A DNA stretch of 64,000 bases from Saprospiraceae bacterium (GTDB lineage Bacteria > Bacteroidota > Bacteroidia > Chitinophagales > Saprospiraceae): assembly GCA_019638455.1 (NCBI GenBank), contig JAHBTU010000003.1:744001-808000 (forward strand). The letters run 5' to 3'. Shown in pieces: positions 60,452-64,000 of the stretch. Position numbers and translations under genes: made by a program. Each line of letters begins with the position of its first letter. Within the stretch, counting starts at the first letter, position 1. The notes beneath the pieces were generated by a model. The model was not told the DNA's origin, did no database searches, and saw only the letters and a program-made list of their open reading frames with translations.

Positions 60452-61732
60452 CTATCGTACCACAAACCGCCGCACACCCATGTGCTGCCCCCCACTTGCT
60501 TGCAGCCAGTACACTCCCGGTGTCAGGTGAACAGGCAAGCGCACCGCTGCCGCGTCGGAAGGCACGAGCCATTGCGAGTGTAGCGCCCGCCCTTGCACGT
60601 CGAGCACTTGCACCCACGTCGCGTCGTGCCATTCATCGGCAAAACGAACCCACAATGTGCCGCCTGCCGGCACGGGGTTGGGCCACACACTAAAGCCGTC
60701 GTCGCGTGTGGAGACATTCTTCACGCGGCTTACCTGCGCGTCGTCGAACAGTTGCATGGTGATGCAGTGCAATGCGCCCTCCCAGCCGATGATTTTATTG
60801 CAGTCAATGCCGACGACCGTGTGGTTGGGCAGGAGAGAGGCGTAGGTGGCCAAGGCCAGCGAGTCGTTTGGGTGCGAATAGGTCGGCACGAGGAGGTGGT
60901 TGTTGAGCAGCAGCGCGTTGGCGTAGGTTTTCCAGTTGTCGGCGTGTGGCAGTCGAGCGATGCGATAAGGCTGTCCATTAGGCGATTCCAATGCCGCCAG
61001 CAGGTTGTAATTGTGTTCCAGCGAGTCATAGTTGGCGCTTGAGCCGAGCGCCACGCTCGACACGACGAGGGTGCTGTCGTCGAGCAATTTTACCTGCATA
61101 TCAATGTGTTTCCAATAGTCGTTGTGCTGCGATTTGAGCGCCACCACTCGTTTTATGCCCATATACTGCTCCAAGTCGGCGTGGATTTGTTGTTTGCTCA
61201 TGTTGGGGTTGCGCGAGTAGAGGCCGTTGGTGCAAAAAAGCGTGCCGTGCCCGTCCACCATCAAGTTGCCGCCATCGAACACCCACGGCAACTCGAACAC
61301 TGGCAAGCCCCACAGGTTGGCCAAGTTGGTCGGCAGGTACTCGTCCATGCCGCTGTTGGCGTGGTCGTCGAATTCCATGAACGCCATGCCCTCGTCGGTC
61401 ATAATCGCAAAGGGGCCGTGGTCGCGTATCCACATGCGCTCACAAGGAACGTGCACGAAGCTCACGTTGTCCAGCGACACGCCGTCCTGCGTCAGCCTGT
61501 TGCGCATGATGTTTTCCTCGCCCATGTCGCGCACCACGCAAATGGTCTCCACCGCTTCCCGACAAGCGGCTATCAGAGGCGAATAAAGGCTCCAAGTGTT
61601 TGGGTTGAAGTCCCATTCTATCAAGACGGCCTTTGCGGGCGCATATTCAGGCGGGGTGAAAGGGTGGGTGGGTTGGGCGAGGGCGACGAGCGGAGCCGCG
61701 AGCAGGAGGAAGTTGTAGAAGTGTTTTTTCAT
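60452..61732 (-). CDS. Secreted peptidylarginine deiminase-like enzyme with T9SS sorting domain
   Basis: 426 residues. Signal peptide MKKHFYNFLLLAAPLVALA. All expected PPAD/agmatine-deiminase catalytic positions can be matched: RDHGPF with Asp104, H209-I-D211, Asn277/278 in ALLLNNHL, and Cys323 in GALHCITMQ. WDFNPNTWS and VFDGGNLMVDG are the substrate-pocket segments. The C-terminus FSVWPNPVPAGGTLWVRF ... LTPGVYWLQASG is a T9SS type A sorting domain. It would convert arginine (free, C-terminal, or agmatine) to citrulline-type products outside the cell. Agmatine deiminase is the main alternative; secretion favours a protein or peptide substrate. Confidence 0.85.
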   Translation of the reverse strand: MKKHFYNFLLLAAPLVALAQPTHPFTPPEYAPAKAVLIEWDFNPNTWSLYSPLIAACREAVETICVVRDMGEENIMRNRLTQDGVSLDNVSFVHVPCERMWIRDHGPFAIMTDEGMAFMEFDDHANSGMDEYLPTNLANLWGLPVFELPWVFDGGNLMVDGHGTLFCTNGLYSRNPNMSKQQIHADLEQYMGIKRVVALKSQHNDYWKHIDMQVKLLDDSTLVVSSVALGSSANYDSLEHNYNLLAALESPNGQPYRIARLPHADNWKTYANALLLNNHLLVPTYSHPNDSLALATYASLLPNHTVVGIDCNKIIGWEGALHCITMQLFDDAQVSRVKNVSTRDDGFSVWPNPVPAGGTLWVRFADEWHDATWVQVLDVQGRALHSQWLVPSDAAAVRLPVHLTPGVYWLQASGGQHMGVRRFVVR

Positions 61733-61811
61733 AAAAATTTCATTGATGACGTGAGTGTTTGCCACGACTAATCGGCAGTCGTTGACTATATCAATCCGTT
61801 TTCCTTGTGAT

Positions 61812-62084
61812 ATGTTGGGTATTCCGAGCAACAAGCACCGCCAGCCTTCGCAATTGCCTTTGCGGGGCTTTCTTTTTGCATGGCTGTTTTTGATGCAAAG
61901 TTGTCATTCGACGAGCGAAGGGCAAAATGTACCTACCCATTCTGCATCAGGCATAATGCCTCGTGCGATACCGAATGATGCCTCGCGCTATTATTTGCTG
62001 CAAACTGCCACAGGCGATATACCCGTCGAGAACGCGGACAACTTTTTTATGGAAGATGAAGCGAAATCTCTATTGACTCATTGA
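61812..62084 (+). CDS. Small putative lipoprotein
   Basis: 90 residues from ATG 61812. A basic N-terminus (MLGIPSNKHRQPSQLPLRG) is followed by FLFAWLFLMQSC, a plausible lipoprotein signal with Cys near 31, then a short polar tail. No homologue was recognised. It lies between the divergent arginine-deiminase-like gene and the convergent FAD oxidoreductase. It may be genuine or a chance frame. Confidence 0.4.
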   Translation: MLGIPSNKHRQPSQLPLRGFLFAWLFLMQSCHSTSEGQNVPTHSASGIMPRAIPNDASRYYLLQTATGDIPVENADNFFMEDEAKSLLTH

Positions 62085-62105
62085 GCCGGTGAGTGGATTT
62101 GCGCT

Positions 62106-63407
62106 TCATTCTTCCAATCTTTTGTCGGGTTGCAGCAGCCGCTCCTTCAGCAGCGAATAAAACTTTTCCGAGCCAAAAGCCGAGGGGTTCACCTGCCCCA
62201 TTCGCGGCGCGGAACACGCATCTTTGGTCAAATAAATCTTGCCGCCCAGGCTCCACACCAAGTCATCTAATTTTTCCACTAAATGGAAAATGGTCTTCGT
62301 GCGCGGAAAATCCAGCGCCAGCGAATAGCCCTTGATGGGGAATGAGTGCACCGCTTCCGGCGGGCGCTCTCCGTGGCGTTTTAGCACCGTCAGAAACGGT
62401 GTTTCGGGGCTTTTTTGAATCAGTGCCAGCATCTTTTTCAGTCCTTCCAAACTTTGCTCTTCCGGCAGGCAACATTGATATTGGATGAAGCCGCGCCGCC
62501 CGTAAAGCCGATTCCAATGGCCGATGCGGTCGAGTGGATAGAAACAAGCATCGAGGTCAACAACCTTTTCGTTAGGTTGGTTTTTTCTATAAAAAAGTTC
62601 GTTGTAGGTCTTGATGGTCAGCGGATTGAGCAGCCAAGCAGGGGCGAACAGCGGAACGTTCACGGATTTTTTTGCCGGAAATGTGAGCGGCGAACTCGCC
62701 TCTCTTTCTCTCAGATGCTCCGCCAGAAACACGGCTCCTCGCCCGTGCGGGTGCATCCCGTCGAGCCATGCCACTTGATAGGGCCAGCGGCGGTTTTCCT
62801 CGAAGGCGCTGAACAACCTGTCCAAATCGGCGGCTCGCACCGTCATCTGTCGGAGTTGTGCGGAGGATATTTCCATTAATTGGAATTTTGCGGAAAGGAT
62901 GATGCCCGTCCAACCCATGCCGCCGCAAGTCTGCCAAAACAGGTCGGGGTGCTCCGTGCGCGAGCAAGTCACGATTTCCCCTGATGCGAGCATCAACTCG
63001 AACGAGTGCAGCCAATTGGAAAAACAGCCTTTTGCGGGGTGGTTTTTGCCGTGCACATCGCTGGCAATGGCTCCGCCGACGGTGATGAACTTGATGCCGG
63101 GCGTGACGTGGAAAAACCAGCCTGCTGGCACGACGAGTTCGAGCAAGTCTGCCAACAACACGCCTGCCTGACATTCTATTTGGCCTGTTTGAGGCTCGAA
63201 TTGCAGCACGCGATTGAGGCGTAGCGTCGAAAGGACGGAGGGGCCAAGTGCCGCGTCGCCGTAACATTTTCCGTTGCCGCGAGCGATAAGGCGCTCCTGC
63301 GATAACAGGCACGCTCTCACCTCCTCGATACTTTCGGGCGTGGCGACGCGGGCCTCGATCGCGGGGTAATTGCCCCAATTGGCAAGTGTGGTTTGGGTGA
63401 GCGTCAT
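62106..63407 (-). CDS. DprE1-like FAD-dependent oxidoreductase
   Basis: 433 residues from ATG 63407 (MTLTQTTLANWGNYPAIEAR). FAD-binding segments RGNGKCYGDAALG and HVTPGIKFITVGGAIASDVH then GKNHPAKGCFSNW are characteristic of the VAO/PCMH family and especially of decaprenyl-phosphoribose 2'-epimerase subunit 1. FQTCGGMGWTGIIL-type glycine-rich and C-terminal KYSLALDFPR-like segments complete the fold. DprE1 oxidises a polyprenyl-phosphoribose for arabinan synthesis; in Bacteroidota the substrate is uncertain. No DprE2-type reductase is adjacent. Upstream is repeat B, which supplies its leader. Confidence 0.85.
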   Translation of the reverse strand: MTLTQTTLANWGNYPAIEARVATPESIEEVRACLLSQERLIARGNGKCYGDAALGPSVLSTLRLNRVLQFEPQTGQIECQAGVLLADLLELVVPAGWFFHVTPGIKFITVGGAIASDVHGKNHPAKGCFSNWLHSFELMLASGEIVTCSRTEHPDLFWQTCGGMGWTGIILSAKFQLMEISSAQLRQMTVRAADLDRLFSAFEENRRWPYQVAWLDGMHPHGRGAVFLAEHLREREASSPLTFPAKKSVNVPLFAPAWLLNPLTIKTYNELFYRKNQPNEKVVDLDACFYPLDRIGHWNRLYGRRGFIQYQCCLPEEQSLEGLKKMLALIQKSPETPFLTVLKRHGERPPEAVHSFPIKGYSLALDFPRTKTIFHLVEKLDDLVWSLGGKIYLTKDACSAPRMGQVNPSAFGSEKFYSLLKERLLQPDKRLEE

Positions 63408-63543
63408 GGCGCGGGTGTTTATTTCAGGCAAATTATACCTTGATTCGCTAAGATTTGTCAGTTCAATATGCTCGCCCTCCTTGATTTTGACCGGATTGTG
63501 TTTGTAGCCATGCCCAAAACCTGGCGGCGCGAAGCGTATGTTC
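63408..63543 (-). repeat. Dispersed repeat B, copy upstream of the DprE1-like gene
   Basis: On the minus strand: ACATACGCTTCGCGCCGCCAG, GTTTTGGGCATGGC, GTCAAAATCAAGG, CTGACAAATCTTAGCGAATC and AAGGTATAATTTGCC, then GAAATAAACACCCGCGCC directly before the start codon at 63407. It matches the copies at 34190, 50250 and 53391. It also overlaps the end of the edge gene. Confidence 0.8.
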
Positions 63544-63556
63544 AAAAGCAAGCACG

Positions 63557-64000
63557 TCAGCGCAATTGGTTTGGCTGCAGCCAATGGCTCATCCAGCGCA
63601 ATTGGGCGGTGTCGGTGGGGGCAAAAAAGTTGGAAGGGTTCTGCGACGAGTGAAAAACCCACGTTGACAGTCCTTTTTTGGCTAAGGTGATTTCTTCGGG
63701 CAATTCGGGCGGCTGCACATAGAAGAGCCTGAAAACCAGCGAGTCTGACGAGGCTAGGTGCAGCGTGGTGCGTTGGAGCCACGTCTTGCGGGCGCGGCTT
63801 TCGTCGAAGTGGTCGGCAAAAGGGCTGCCATTGAGGCGGTTGAAAAGGGATAGCCAAGTCAGCATGGAGTCGTGAGGCACTGGGGCAAGTGCGGGCGTTT
63901 CCCATAGCCGGGTGGAGTCGTTTTTTTCAAAAAAAACGGGTGTCTGCGCGGGCCATTCGAGCATGACGGCACGGACAGTCTGAGGGTCGAACTGCGCCAC
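63557..64000 (-). CDS. Hypothetical protein, DUF4340-like (partial)
   Basis: The frame is open at the right edge, so only the C-terminal 147 or so residues are in view. Visible segments are VRAVMLEWPAQTPVFFEKND, STRLWETPALAPVPHDSMLT, LTWLSLFNRLNGSPFADHFD, and TTLHLASSDSLVFRLFY, a beta/alpha pattern that recalls DUF4340-type periplasmic proteins accompanying gliding/ABC systems. The identification is by pattern only. It is followed, on the same strand, by repeat B and the DprE1-like gene. Confidence 0.55.
   Translation of the reverse strand: MAQFDPQTVRAVMLEWPAQTPVFFEKNDSTRLWETPALAPVPHDSMLTWLSLFNRLNGSPFADHFDESRARKTWLQRTTLHLASSDSLVFRLFYVQPPELPEEITLAKKGLSTWVFHSSQNPSNFFAPTDTAQLRWMSHWLQPNQLR

Noticed and set aside
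63408..63905. Long N-terminal extension of the DprE1-like protein
   Set aside because: It runs through repeat B and across the end of another gene in a different frame; the enzyme's conserved start is at 63407.

Overview
The window looks like the chromosome of a member of the Bacteroidota, most likely a Saprospiria/Chitinophagia-type lineage. Evidence seen here: two kinds of type IX secretion (T9SS) C-terminal sorting domains, TonB-dependent barrels with N-terminal carboxypeptidase-like regulatory domains, a gingipain-type (C25) peptidase, a DUF4296 lipoprotein, a mevalonate-type GHMP kinase, weak or absent Shine-Dalgarno sites, and promoters of the TTTG...TAnnTTTG form. No ribosomal RNA or tRNA gene was found. 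The one clear RNA gene is the RNase P RNA on the minus strand near 8.4-8.86 kb. The species cannot be named from the sequence.

Layout. 1-3 kb: a lipid-linked glycosyltransferase overlapping a YbhN/LPG-synthase-type membrane protein, then a nucleoside-type MFS permease. 3-9 kb: small secreted proteins and lipoproteins, a penicilloyl-serine hydrolase, a fatty acid desaturase and rnpB. 9-16.5 kb: an NtrY-like sensor kinase, a DUF457 membrane hydrolase, an Rpn/PD-(D/E)XK nuclease with a 21-bp repeat, and a small operon of Crp-family regulator, membrane protein and quinone-oxidoreductase-like enzyme. 16.7-26 kb: glycine decarboxylase GcvP, mevalonate kinase-like enzyme, a five-unit hairpin array before an oligopeptide-type ABC permease, a GT39-type glycosyltransferase, a TRIC-type channel and an NDH-2. 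26-41 kb: a toroid-fold protein, a giant C25 peptidase with sorting domain, lysS, an FdhF/YdeP molybdoenzyme, an AsmA-like protein and a spermidine-synthase-fold protein. 41-52 kb: rhomboid protease, rlmH with a SWIM-domain protein, sixA with a DUF4296 lipoprotein, a T9SS type-B cargo, a TonB-type barrel and propionyl-CoA carboxylase beta. 52-64 kb: two methyltransferases, an amidase, a bacterial dynamin, a TonB receptor, a secreted peptidylarginine-deiminase-like enzyme and a DprE1-like FAD oxidoreductase.

Most genes are ordinary chromosomal housekeeping or envelope genes. The unusual content is between and sometimes inside them: at least six families of short dispersed repeats, several palindromic, some nested. 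One 163-bp element has 12-bp perfect terminal inverted repeats and an 8-bp target duplication, and its empty site is preserved in another copy of the host repeat 50 kb away. A second 132-bp element has 16-17-bp inverted ends and a direct repeat. A palindromic repeat sits in frame inside the molybdoenzyme, and a heptanucleotide array sits in frame inside a methyltransferase. Another repeat family carries a promoter-like -7 box pointing into the next gene.

The functional theme is surface and envelope biology: T9SS cargo (C25 peptidase, arginine deiminase, type-B protein), TonB barrels, lipoproteins and cell-wall hydrolases. A peptidylarginine-deiminase-like enzyme and a gingipain-type peptidase occur about 30 kb apart, a combination best known from Porphyromonas.
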